This document shows positions 1 to 5,027 of a stretch of 5,027 nucleotides of DNA, piece after piece. Numbering within the stretch: the first letter of the stretch is position 1; each line of letters starts with the position of its first letter. Under the pieces are notes generated by a model. That model saw only the letters and a list, made by a program, of their open reading frames with translations. It was not told where the DNA came from and did no database searches. Origin of the DNA: Acetobacteraceae bacterium (GTDB taxonomy: Bacteria > Pseudomonadota > Alphaproteobacteria > Acetobacterales > Acetobacteraceae); the NCBI GenBank assembly GCA_003133265.1, contig PKWQ01000053.1:1-5027 (forward strand). Direction: 5' to 3'. A program made the translations under genes and the position numbers.

Positions 1-39
1 CGACAAGCCGATGGAGCGATCCGTGAAGGGGAGCGATCC
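1..39 (+). other. Left-edge segment, possible 3' end of an upstream gene
   Basis: This short stretch before sdhC is too small to identify. Two plus-strand frames could be the tail of an upstream gene. One ends at a TGA at 24-26. The other ends at a TGA at 41-43, overlapping the sdhC GTG as GTGA, a typical translational-coupling arrangement. The third frame is the sdhC frame and stays open to the window edge, without an ATG or GTG before position 40. I see no clear sigma-70 promoter here, so the real operon promoter is probably outside the window. Confidence 0.3.
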
Positions 40-46
40 GTGAAGG
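13..46 (+). repeat. Perfect 17-bp tandem duplication at the sdhC start
   Basis: The unit GGAGCGATCCGTGAAGG occurs at 13-29 and again, with no gap, at 30-46. All 17 positions match, and identity stops at both outer edges (T12 versus G29, A47 versus G30). Each copy contains a purine-rich run and a GTG (23-25 and 40-42), but 17 is not a multiple of 3, so the two GTGs are in different frames. The junction creates the AAGGGGAG run that serves as Shine-Dalgarno sequence for the second GTG. It looks like a recent slippage duplication. Confidence 0.9.
26..33 (+). promoter_or_regulatory. Ribosome-binding site of sdhC
   Basis: The run AAGGGGAG lies 6 nt before the GTG at 40. It is the best Shine-Dalgarno match near the gene and the main reason to prefer that start over the in-frame ATG at 64, which has only GAGAAG (53-58) ahead of it. 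The site spans the junction of the 17-bp tandem repeat, so it exists in this form because of the duplication. Confidence 0.6.
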
Positions 47-471
47 ACGTACGAGAAGCGCTGATGATAGCGCGCAATTCCGATGGCAAGCTGGTCCGCC
101 GGCCGCTGTCGCCGCATTTGATGATCTACAAGCCGCAACTCACCTCGCTCCTGTCGATCTTCCACCGTTTCGCTGGCGTCGGGCTGGCGGCGGGAACCCT
201 GCTGATGGTGTGGTGGCTGGTGGCCGCCGCGACCTCGCCCGAGGCGTTCGGCACGGTCCAGGACTTCCTGTATTCCTGGATCGGGCGGTTGATGCTGCTC
301 GGCTGGACCGTGGCCCTGTTCTACCATTTCTTTAACGGCATCAGGCATCTGGTCTGGGACGCCGGCGGGGGGTTCGAGCGCCAGAGCTATGTCCGGAGCG
401 GCCTGGCGGTCGTGGCCTGCACCGCCGTATGCACGGTGCTGGTCTGGATCGCGGTTCTGGTGGGGGGCTGA
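40..471 (+). CDS. sdhC: Succinate dehydrogenase cytochrome b556 subunit (SdhC)
   Basis: This is one of the two membrane anchors of complex II; with SdhD it binds heme b and forms the ubiquinone site in the inner membrane. The 143-residue product is slightly longer than the E. coli protein (129). The family signature RPLSPHL is at 21-27. SIFHR at 39-43 aligns with E. coli SILHR, placing S39 and R43 at the quinone-site Ser27 and Arg31. The motif YHFFNGIRHLVWD at 95-107 gives H96 as the heme ligand equivalent to E. coli His84. Three hydrophobic spans lie at about 45-64, 80-103 and 119-141. The chosen start is GTG at 40 with a good Shine-Dalgarno; ATG at 64 would remove eight residues, including the VREAL segment that I recall as common in alphaproteobacterial homologues. 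The stop is 3 nt before sdhD, so the two are probably translationally coupled. Confidence 0.95.
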   Translation: MKDVREALMIARNSDGKLVRRPLSPHLMIYKPQLTSLLSIFHRFAGVGLAAGTLLMVWWLVAAATSPEAFGTVQDFLYSWIGRLMLLGWTVALFYHFFNGIRHLVWDAGGGFERQSYVRSGLAVVACTAVCTVLVWIAVLVGG

Positions 472-474
472 GCG

Positions 475-876
475 ATGGCCGATCAGAAGGACATCCAGAT
501 CAACATCATGCGCTCGGCACTCGGCCGCGCGCGCGGCCTGGGCGGGGCGAAGTCCGGCGCGCACCACTGGTGGGTGCAGCGCTTGACCTCGATCGCGCTG
601 GTGCCGCTGACGCTCTGGTTCATCTGGAACGTGATCGCCCATGGCGGTGCCCCGTACGAAGTGGTGGTGGCGTGGATGAGCGGCCCGCTGACCCTGGTGC
701 TGCTGCTGGCCCTGGTGGTGACGACGTTCCAGCACATGCAGATGGGCCTGCAGGTGATCATCGAGGATTATGTGCCCCACGAAGGCAAACGGCTGGCCGT
801 GCTGCTGGTGATGAAGGGCGGAACGGTCCTGCTCGCGCTGGCCGCGATCGTCTCGATCCTGCGGGTCGGGCTGTAG
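475..876 (+). CDS. sdhD: Succinate dehydrogenase hydrophobic membrane anchor subunit (SdhD)
   Basis: This is the second membrane anchor of complex II, pairing with SdhC around heme b and ubiquinone. The product has 133 residues (E. coli 115). After a soluble N-terminus with the LGRARGLG segment (16-23), HHWWVQRLTS (30-39) leads into the first membrane span (about 37-56); further spans lie at about 69-92 and 106-130. The motif FQHMQMGLQVIIEDYV at 85-100 aligns with E. coli HAWIGMWQVLTDYV, so H87 corresponds to the heme-side His71 and D98-Y99 to the quinone-site Asp82-Tyr83. The ATG lies 3 nt after the sdhC stop, and the only candidate ribosome-binding stretch is a run of six G (462-467) inside the end of sdhC, which supports coupling. 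An 82-nt gap with a hairpin follows before sdhA. Confidence 0.95.
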   Translation: MADQKDIQINIMRSALGRARGLGGAKSGAHHWWVQRLTSIALVPLTLWFIWNVIAHGGAPYEVVVAWMSGPLTLVLLLALVVTTFQHMQMGLQVIIEDYVPHEGKRLAVLLVMKGGTVLLALAAIVSILRVGL

Positions 877-912
877 GCCGGGCGTCGAGGCACAACAGAT
901 ATTGGCAGAAAC

Positions 913-940
913 GGGGCATGGCGCCGAACCGGCGCGCCCC
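913..940 (+). other. GC-rich hairpin in the sdhD-sdhA intergenic gap
   Basis: The 82-nt gap between sdhD and sdhA contains a near-perfect inverted repeat. GGGGC (913-917) pairs with GCCCC (936-940), and GCGCCG (921-926) pairs with CGGCGC (930-935). A 3-nt bulge ATG (918-920) and the AAC loop (927-929) remain unpaired. This gives 11 base pairs, ten of them G-C by construction of the arms and none weak. No run of T follows (next bases are TGAACGG), so it is not a standard intrinsic terminator. It could instead be an mRNA processing or stability element between the anchor and catalytic cistrons. It ends 18 nt before the sdhA start. Confidence 0.55.
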
Positions 941-958
941 TGAACGGACGGGCGGACG

Positions 959-2770
959 ATGAACGCGATCACGATGCCATCCTCGCGGGCCTATAACGTC
1001 ATTGATCACACCTACGACGTGGTGGTGGTCGGGGCCGGCGGGTCGGGGCTGCGTGCCACGCTCGGCATGGGTGCCGCGGGGCTGAAGACCGCCTGTATCA
1101 CCAAGGTATTCCCCACCCGCAGCCACACCGTGGCGGCGCAGGGCGGCATCAGCGCCTCGCTGGGGAACATGGATCAGGACGAGTGGCGCTGGCACATGTA
1201 CGACACCGTCAAGGGGTCGGACTGGCTGGGTGACCAGGACGCCATCGAATATATGTGCCGCGAGGCGGCGCCGGCGGTCTACGAGCTGGAGCATTTCGGC
1301 GTGCCGTTCAGCCGCACCGAGGACGGCAAGATCTACCAGCGCCCGTTCGGCGGCCACATGATGGAGTACGGCAAGTCGCCGGCGCGGCGCGCCTGCGCCG
1401 CCGCCGACCGCACCGGCCATGCCATCCTGCACACGCTGTATCAGCAGAGCCTGCGCCATGAGGTGGAGTTCTTCGTCGAGTACTTCGCCCTCGACCTGAT
1501 CATGGATGCCGCTGGCGTCTGCCGCGGCGTGATCGCCTGGAACCTGGAAGACGGCGCGATCCATCGCTTCCGCGCCCAGACCGTGGTGCTGGCCACCGGC
1601 GGCTACGGCCGCGCCTTCCTGTCCTGCACCTCCGCCCATACCTGCACCGGCGACGGCAACGGCATGGTTGCCCGCGCCGGCCTGCCGTTGCAGGACATGG
1701 AGTTCGTGCAGTTCCACCCCACCGGCATCTTCCCCGCCGGCTGCCTGATCACCGAGGGCGCGCGCGGCGAGGGCGGGTATCTGACCAACAGCGAGGGCGA
1801 GCGCTTCATGGAGCGCTACGCGCCGACCGCGAAGGACCTCGCCTCGCGCGACGTGGTCTCGCGCTCGATGACGCTGGAGATCGCCGCCGGACGCGGCTGC
1901 GGCCCGAACAAGGAATACATCATGCTCCATCTGGAGCATCTGGGCGCGGACCTGCTGGCCGAGCGCCTGCCGGGGATTTCCGAGACCTCCAAGGTGTTCG
2001 CTGGCGTCGACGTGACCAAGGAGCCGATCCCGGTGCTGCCGACCGTGCATTACAACATGGGTGGTATTCCGACGAACGTGCATACCGAGGTGTTGCGCCC
2101 GACCGCCGACGATCCGAATGCCATCGTGCCCGGCCTGATGGCGGTGGGCGAGGCGGCCTGCGTGTCGGTGCATGGTGCCAACCGGCTTGGCTGCAACTCG
2201 CTGCTCGATATCGTCGTGTTCGGCCGCGCGGCCGCTCTCCGTGCGGCGTCGATCCTCAAGCCCGGCGCCAGCCAGCCGGCGCTGCCGGACAAGGCCGGCG
2301 ACGCGACGCTCGATCGCTTCGACCGCACCCGCCACGCCAAGGGCGCCAGCAAGGTGGCCGACATCCGCCTGGACATGCAGCGCACCATGCAGAACCACGC
2401 GGCGGTGTTCCGCAACAGCGTCACGCTGAAGGCCGGCGTGGAGAAGATCCACAAGGTCTGGGACAGCCTGTCCGACATGTCGGTCGCCGATCACAGCCTG
2501 ATCTGGAACAGCGACCTGATGGAGGCGCTGGAGTTGCAGAACCTGATGGCCAACGCCATGACCACCATGGTCGGCGCCGAGGCCCGCCATGAAAGCCGTG
2601 GCGCGCACGCGCACGACGACTTCCCGGAGCGCGACGACCAGAACTGGATGAAGCACACGCTCGCCTGGTGCGACGATGCCGGCAAGGTGACGCTCGGCTA
2701 TCGCCCGGTGAAGATGCAGACGCTGACCAACGACGTGTCGGTGTTCCCGCCGAAAAAGCGCGTCTACTGA
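959..2770 (+). CDS. sdhA: Succinate dehydrogenase flavoprotein subunit (SdhA)
   Basis: This is the catalytic subunit of complex II. It oxidises succinate to fumarate in the TCA cycle on the cytoplasmic face of the membrane and passes electrons via FAD to SdhB. At 603 residues it is close to E. coli SdhA (588). The dinucleotide-binding motif GAGGSG is at 25-30. RSHTVAAQGG (54-63) contains H56, the expected covalent FAD attachment site. Active-site residues can be placed by motif: H253 in QFHPTG, T265-E266 in ITEGARGEGG, R297 in ASRDVV, H364 in PTVHYNMGG and R409 in HGANRLG; E398 (VGEAA) contacts FAD. The C-terminal domain with the NWMKHTL (from about 560) and YRPVKMQTL motifs is intact. The ATG at 959 follows GGACGGGCGG, a weak Shine-Dalgarno; the next in-frame ATG, five codons on, is a less likely alternative. 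sdhB follows after 19 nt. Confidence 0.98.
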   Translation: MNAITMPSSRAYNVIDHTYDVVVVGAGGSGLRATLGMGAAGLKTACITKVFPTRSHTVAAQGGISASLGNMDQDEWRWHMYDTVKGSDWLGDQDAIEYMCREAAPAVYELEHFGVPFSRTEDGKIYQRPFGGHMMEYGKSPARRACAAADRTGHAILHTLYQQSLRHEVEFFVEYFALDLIMDAAGVCRGVIAWNLEDGAIHRFRAQTVVLATGGYGRAFLSCTSAHTCTGDGNGMVARAGLPLQDMEFVQFHPTGIFPAGCLITEGARGEGGYLTNSEGERFMERYAPTAKDLASRDVVSRSMTLEIAAGRGCGPNKEYIMLHLEHLGADLLAERLPGISETSKVFAGVDVTKEPIPVLPTVHYNMGGIPTNVHTEVLRPTADDPNAIVPGLMAVGEAACVSVHGANRLGCNSLLDIVVFGRAAALRAASILKPGASQPALPDKAGDATLDRFDRTRHAKGASKVADIRLDMQRTMQNHAAVFRNSVTLKAGVEKIHKVWDSLSDMSVADHSLIWNSDLMEALELQNLMANAMTTMVGAEARHESRGAHAHDDFPERDDQNWMKHTLAWCDDAGKVTLGYRPVKMQTLTNDVSVFPPKKRVY

Positions 2771-2789
2771 CGGAACGGAAAACCAAACC

Positions 2790-3572
2790 ATGGCCGAGTT
2801 CATGCTGCCCGCCAACAGCCGCGTCGGCAAGGGCAAGACCTTCAAGGCTCCCGCCGGTGCCACGCACGTCCGGGAGTTCAAGATCTACCGCTGGAACCCC
2901 GACGACGGGGCCAATCCCAGCACCGACACCTACGAGATCGACCTCGACAGCTGCGGTCCGATGGTTCTGGACGCGCTGATCAAGATCAAGAACGAGGTCG
3001 ATCCGTCGCTGACCTTCCGCCGCTCCTGCCGCGAGGGCATCTGCGGCAGTTGCGCGATGAACATCGACGGCACCAACACGCTCGCCTGCCTGAAGCCGAT
3101 CGAGGAGGTGAAGGGCGCGGTGCGGATCAACCCGCTGCCGCACATGCCGGTGGTGAAGGATCTGGTGCCCGACCTGTCGCAGGTCTACGCCCAGTATCGC
3201 AGCGTCGAGCCCTGGCTGAAGTCCGACACGCCGCCGCCGCCGGACGCGGAGCGGCTGCAATCGAAGGAAGAGCGCGCCAAGCTGGACGGCCTGTGGGAGT
3301 GCATCCTGTGCTTCTGCTGCTCGACCTCGTGCCCGAGCTACTGGTGGAACGGCGACCGCTATCTGGGCCCGGCGGTGCTGTTGCAGGCCTATCGCTGGAT
3401 CGCGGACTCGCGCGACGAATATACCGGCGAACGGCTGGATGCGCTGGAAGACCCGTTCAAGCTGTATCGCTGCCACACCATCATGAACTGCACCGAGACC
3501 TGCCCGAAGGGCCTCAATCCCGCCAAGGCGATTGGCAAGATCAAGCAGCTGATCGTCGAGCGTCAGGTCTGA
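2790..3572 (+). CDS. sdhB: Succinate dehydrogenase iron-sulfur subunit (SdhB)
   Basis: This subunit carries electrons from the SdhA flavin to ubiquinone through three iron-sulfur clusters. At 260 residues it is longer than E. coli SdhB (238), mainly through an N-terminal extension of about 25 residues as I recall for alphaproteobacterial and mitochondrial forms. The [2Fe-2S] domain has C80, C85, C88 (SCREGICGSC) and C100 (LAC). The C-terminal domain has ECILCFCCSTSCP (170-182) and RCHTIMNCTETCPKG (227-241): C171, C174, C177 and C238 fit the [4Fe-4S] cluster, and C181, C228 and C234 the [3Fe-4S] cluster. W185-W186 and H229 correspond to the quinone-pocket Trp and His residues. The start ATG has a weak GGAA (2777-2780) upstream. 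No terminator-like structure with a T-run follows, so transcription may continue into the phosphatase gene. Confidence 0.98.
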   Translation: MAEFMLPANSRVGKGKTFKAPAGATHVREFKIYRWNPDDGANPSTDTYEIDLDSCGPMVLDALIKIKNEVDPSLTFRRSCREGICGSCAMNIDGTNTLACLKPIEEVKGAVRINPLPHMPVVKDLVPDLSQVYAQYRSVEPWLKSDTPPPPDAERLQSKEERAKLDGLWECILCFCCSTSCPSYWWNGDRYLGPAVLLQAYRWIADSRDEYTGERLDALEDPFKLYRCHTIMNCTETCPKGLNPAKAIGKIKQLIVERQV

Positions 3573-3591
3573 TACAAGTCATCTTCAGTAT

Positions 3592-3612
3592 CGATCCGTC
3601 ATGCCCGGATCG
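3592..3612 (+). other. 7-bp hairpin directly before the phosphatase start
   Basis: CGATCCG (3592-3598) and CGGATCG (3606-3612) are perfect inverted repeats with a 7-nt loop (TCATGCC). The right arm ends 2 nt before the ATG at 3615 and contains the only Shine-Dalgarno-like bases (CGGA), so folding would hide the initiation region. No T-run follows, so it does not look like an sdhB terminator. The same palindrome in DNA form could also be a protein-binding site. The preceding 3573-3591 stretch is less GC-rich than its surroundings, but I could not assign a convincing promoter. Confidence 0.45.
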
Positions 3613-3614
3613 CC

Positions 3615-4277
3615 ATGTTCAGCGGTAGCCTGACCTCCACGCGCGATCGGGCACGCGCGTGGACCGACAGCCTGTTCGTCGACCATGCCGTGTTCCGCCT
3701 GCTGTGGGACAATTTCGCCGCCGTCATCCCCGGGCGCATCTACCGCTGCAACCATCCGACGCCGGCGCGTCTGGCGGCGGCCAAGCGCCGCTATGGGGTG
3801 CGCACGGTGATCAATCTGCGCGGCCACCGCCAATGCGGCTCGGACGCGCTGTCGCGCGATGCGGCGGCCCGGCTCGGGCTGATCCATATCGACCGCGCCT
3901 TCGAGAGCCGCGGCGCGCCGCACAAGGACCGCATCCTCGATCTGGCGCGGATCGCCGAAACCCTGGTGGAGCCGGCGCTGATCCACTGCAAGTCCGGCGC
4001 CGACCGGGCGGGGCTGGCATCCGGCCTGTTCATCCTGTTCAACGGCGGCACCGCCGCGCAGGCGCTGGCGCAGCTGTCCTGGCGCTTCGGCCATTTCAGC
4101 CGCTCGCGCACCGGCATCCTGGACGCCTTCTTCATCCGCTACGCCCAGGAAGGTGAAGGCAAGAAGCCGTTCCTGGACTGGCTGCGCGAGGATTACGACG
4201 AGATGGCGCTGCGCCGCGATTTCGTCGCCGGCGGGCTGTCGAGCTTCATCACCGACAAGGTGCTGCGGCGGGAATAG
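3615..4277 (+). CDS. Cysteine-based protein tyrosine/dual-specificity phosphatase family protein
   Basis: This is a 220-residue predicted phosphatase that would form a phosphocysteine intermediate. The catalytic loop HCKSGADRAG (124-133) fits HCX5R, with C125 as nucleophile and R131 as phosphate-binding Arg. Ahead of it are PGRIYRCNHP (39-48) and VRTVINLRG (62-70), a pattern found at the start of compact bacterial and plant/fungal-type dual-specificity phosphatase domains. The general acid is not obvious; D93 and D105 are candidates. The substrate cannot be told from sequence: phosphotyrosine, phosphoserine/threonine, inositol phosphate or a phosphorylated sugar are all possible. I see no signal peptide or membrane span, so it is probably cytoplasmic. 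The ATG at 3615 is the first in its frame after the sdhB stop; its Shine-Dalgarno is poor. It lies 42 nt downstream of sdhB in the same direction and may be cotranscribed. Its end converges with the oxygenase gene. Confidence 0.85.
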   Translation: MFSGSLTSTRDRARAWTDSLFVDHAVFRLLWDNFAAVIPGRIYRCNHPTPARLAAAKRRYGVRTVINLRGHRQCGSDALSRDAAARLGLIHIDRAFESRGAPHKDRILDLARIAETLVEPALIHCKSGADRAGLASGLFILFNGGTAAQALAQLSWRFGHFSRSRTGILDAFFIRYAQEGEGKKPFLDWLREDYDEMALRRDFVAGGLSSFITDKVLRRE

Positions 4278-4284
4278 CCGGCGC

Positions 4285-4917
4285 CTACCCTGCCCCGATC
4301 ATGTGTTTCAGGAACGCCGAAACCCGATGCCGGCGCAGTTCCGAGCGCGCCTTGTCGTCGTTCGTCATGTAATTCAGCTGGATCGCGTAGCGCTCGCCGA
4401 CGAACTGCTTGTGGCCGTGCCAGGTGGCCGGGCCGTTCGGGAACACCAGCAGGGTGCCGTTCACCGGCGGCACTTCGACCGCGTAATCCTCGATGTCGTT
4501 CGGTCCGCGCAGCAGCCGCAGGCAGCCCTGATGGGCGGTGAAGCGGTCCGGGTCCGGGTTCAGATACAGCAGCACGGTCACCCGCTTGGCCGTCGAGTCG
4601 CAATGGATGCGGCCGTCCTTTTCCCGCGTGCGGCCGCGGATCGTCAGCATGGTCGGCGCGTCGGACAGGTCGAGGCCGAATTTCCCGGCGATCGCCGCGC
4701 GCAGTTCCGGGCCTTCCATCGCGCGTACCAACTCCTGCGCCGCCGGGCCAAGGCGTAGCGAGCCGGGCGGATAGGAGCCGCCATTGCCGATCGGCGGCAG
4801 CGCCGCCACCACGGCGGCCAGGCTGGCCGGCGGCACGAACGCGGGTACCACGACATGGGCGAACGGGTCGGTGGCGGCCGGGGTGGCGCGCAGCCGGGCA
4901 AAATCCAGGTCGATCAT
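4285..4917 (-). CDS. 2-oxoglutarate/Fe(II)-dependent oxygenase family protein
   Basis: This 210-residue protein is predicted to couple decarboxylation of 2-oxoglutarate to succinate and CO2 with oxidation, usually hydroxylation, of an unknown substrate. The metal site is readable: H105 and D107 in RIHCDS (103-108) form the HxD pair, and WHGH (166-169) provides the distal His, most likely H167, with R176 in GER as the likely 2-oxoglutarate carboxylate anchor. The strands VTVLLYLNP (113-121) and GTLLVFPN (154-161) fit the double-stranded beta-helix core. The proline-hydroxylase-like family, with motifs such as DGRIHxDS and WHGH, is in my recollection often annotated simply as 2OG-Fe(II) oxygenase. 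No signal peptide is apparent. The ATG at 4917 is preceded by AGGAA with 6 nt spacing. It is 22 nt downstream of a partial gene on the same strand and ends 7 nt from the phosphatase stop. Confidence 0.85.
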   Translation of the reverse strand: MIDLDFARLRATPAATDPFAHVVVPAFVPPASLAAVVAALPPIGNGGSYPPGSLRLGPAAQELVRAMEGPELRAAIAGKFGLDLSDAPTMLTIRGRTREKDGRIHCDSTAKRVTVLLYLNPDPDRFTAHQGCLRLLRGPNDIEDYAVEVPPVNGTLLVFPNGPATWHGHKQFVGERYAIQLNYMTNDDKARSELRRHRVSAFLKHMIGAG

Positions 4918-4923
4918 GCGCTG

Positions 4924-4928
4924 TTCCT
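4924..4928 (-). promoter_or_regulatory. Ribosome-binding site of the 2OG-Fe(II) oxygenase gene
   Basis: On the minus strand the sequence reads AGGAA, 6 nt before the ATG at 4917. It is the cleanest Shine-Dalgarno in the window after that of sdhC and supports the chosen start. It lies in the 22-nt gap after the upstream gene's stop, consistent with a shared transcript. Confidence 0.65.
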
Positions 4929-4939
4929 ATCGGCTCGGG

Positions 4940-5026
4940 TCATTGATCGGCAAGAGTGGCGGTGGTCCGCAACAGCAGCGGGCGGCAGTTCAGCAACGCC
5001 TCGGCGATGTCCAGCACGTCGTCGGG
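4940..5026 (-). CDS. Unrecognised protein, C-terminal 28 residues only (runs off right edge)
   Basis: On the minus strand a frame enters from the right edge and ends at a TGA (4940-4942). The visible tail is 28 residues, including DDVLDIAEALLNCRPLLL, which looks like an amphipathic helix followed by a short polar end (ATLADQ). Codon use is G/C-rich at third positions like that of the neighbours, which favours a real gene. One other minus-strand frame is also open over this short distance but gives an Arg-rich, non-protein-like translation. The family cannot be named from this fragment. The short 22-nt gap to the oxygenase suggests an operon, so identifying this gene could hint at the oxygenase's pathway. 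Confidence 0.55.
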   Translation of the reverse strand, partial: PDDVLDIAEALLNCRPLLLRTTATLADQ

Positions 5027-5027
5027 C

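Noticed and set aside
462..467. Run of six G near the sdhC stop as a possible frameshift site
   Set aside because: The sdhC C-terminus and the sdhD start are both normal without any shift; the run more plausibly helps position ribosomes for sdhD.
913..940. Intrinsic terminator between sdhD and sdhA
   Set aside because: The stem is strong but is followed by TGAACGG instead of a T-run, and it would separate subunits of one complex. It is kept only as a hairpin of unknown role.
758..2881. Very long minus-strand open frame (707 codons) opposite sdhA
   Set aside because: It lies antisense to an unambiguous, full-length sdhA. The translation is rich in Arg, His, Ala, Gly and Val with no recognisable domain, as expected from the complement of a GC-rich gene with few stop codons.
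2421..3476. 351-codon minus-strand frame opposite the end of sdhA and sdhB
   Set aside because: It is antisense to conserved sdhA/sdhB sequence. Low-complexity, Arg- and Ala-rich translation without motifs; a GC-rich shadow frame.
17..3599. Repeated CGATCCGT octamer (17, 34, 2999 region and 3592) as a shared regulatory motif
   Set aside because: Two occurrences come from the one tandem duplication and another lies inside sdhB coding sequence, so the recurrence is not convincing evidence for a regulator site.
3585..4094. Minus-strand frame of 169 codons opposite the phosphatase gene
   Set aside because: The plus-strand frame carries a clear HCX5R catalytic loop and typical domain motifs; the antisense translation shows none.
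4153..4758. Plus-strand frame of 201 codons opposite the oxygenase gene
   Set aside because: The minus-strand frame has the complete HxD...H...R metal and cosubstrate site and a good ribosome-binding site. The plus-strand product is unlike any protein I recognise.

Overview
The window is GC-rich with strong G/C preference at third codon positions. It reads as a core chromosomal segment of an alphaproteobacterium. The gene order sdhC-sdhD-sdhA-sdhB and the style of the subunits suggest Rhodospirillales, possibly the Acetobacteraceae; examples are the SdhC N-terminus with a VREAL...RRPLSPHL pattern and a 260-residue SdhB. That placement is from memory of the families, not from a search.

Positions 40-3572 (+) hold a complete succinate dehydrogenase (respiratory complex II) operon. 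sdhC and sdhD encode the two membrane anchors that bind heme b and ubiquinone. sdhA encodes the flavoprotein that oxidises succinate to fumarate. sdhB encodes the iron-sulfur protein that carries electrons from the flavin to the quinone. All the key residues I looked for are present: the covalent-FAD His, the SdhA active-site His/Thr/Glu/Arg residues, eleven cluster cysteines in SdhB, the SdhC heme His and the SdhD Asp-Tyr quinone pair. sdhC-sdhD are almost contiguous (3 nt), sdhD-sdhA are separated by 82 nt that contain a strong hairpin, and sdhA-sdhB by 19 nt. A perfect 17-bp tandem duplication sits at the sdhC start and copies its ribosome-binding and GTG start region.

Positions 3615-4277 (+) hold a small cysteine-based phosphatase of the tyrosine/dual-specificity type, with an HCKSGADR catalytic loop. 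It starts 42 nt after sdhB, behind a 7-bp hairpin next to its start codon, and could be read through from the sdh operon.

Positions 4285-4917 (-) hold a 2-oxoglutarate/Fe(II)-dependent oxygenase that converges on the phosphatase with only 7 nt between the stop codons. Upstream of it on the same strand, the C-terminal 28 residues of an unrecognised protein (4940-5026) enter from the right edge. The two minus-strand genes are 22 nt apart and probably form a second transcription unit.

I saw no tRNA, rRNA, CRISPR array, insertion sequence or phage feature. I do not see a new multi-gene system. The observations worth checking are small-scale: the start-site duplication, the two intergenic hairpins, and the unexplained linkage of a phosphatase and a succinate-producing oxygenase to complex II.
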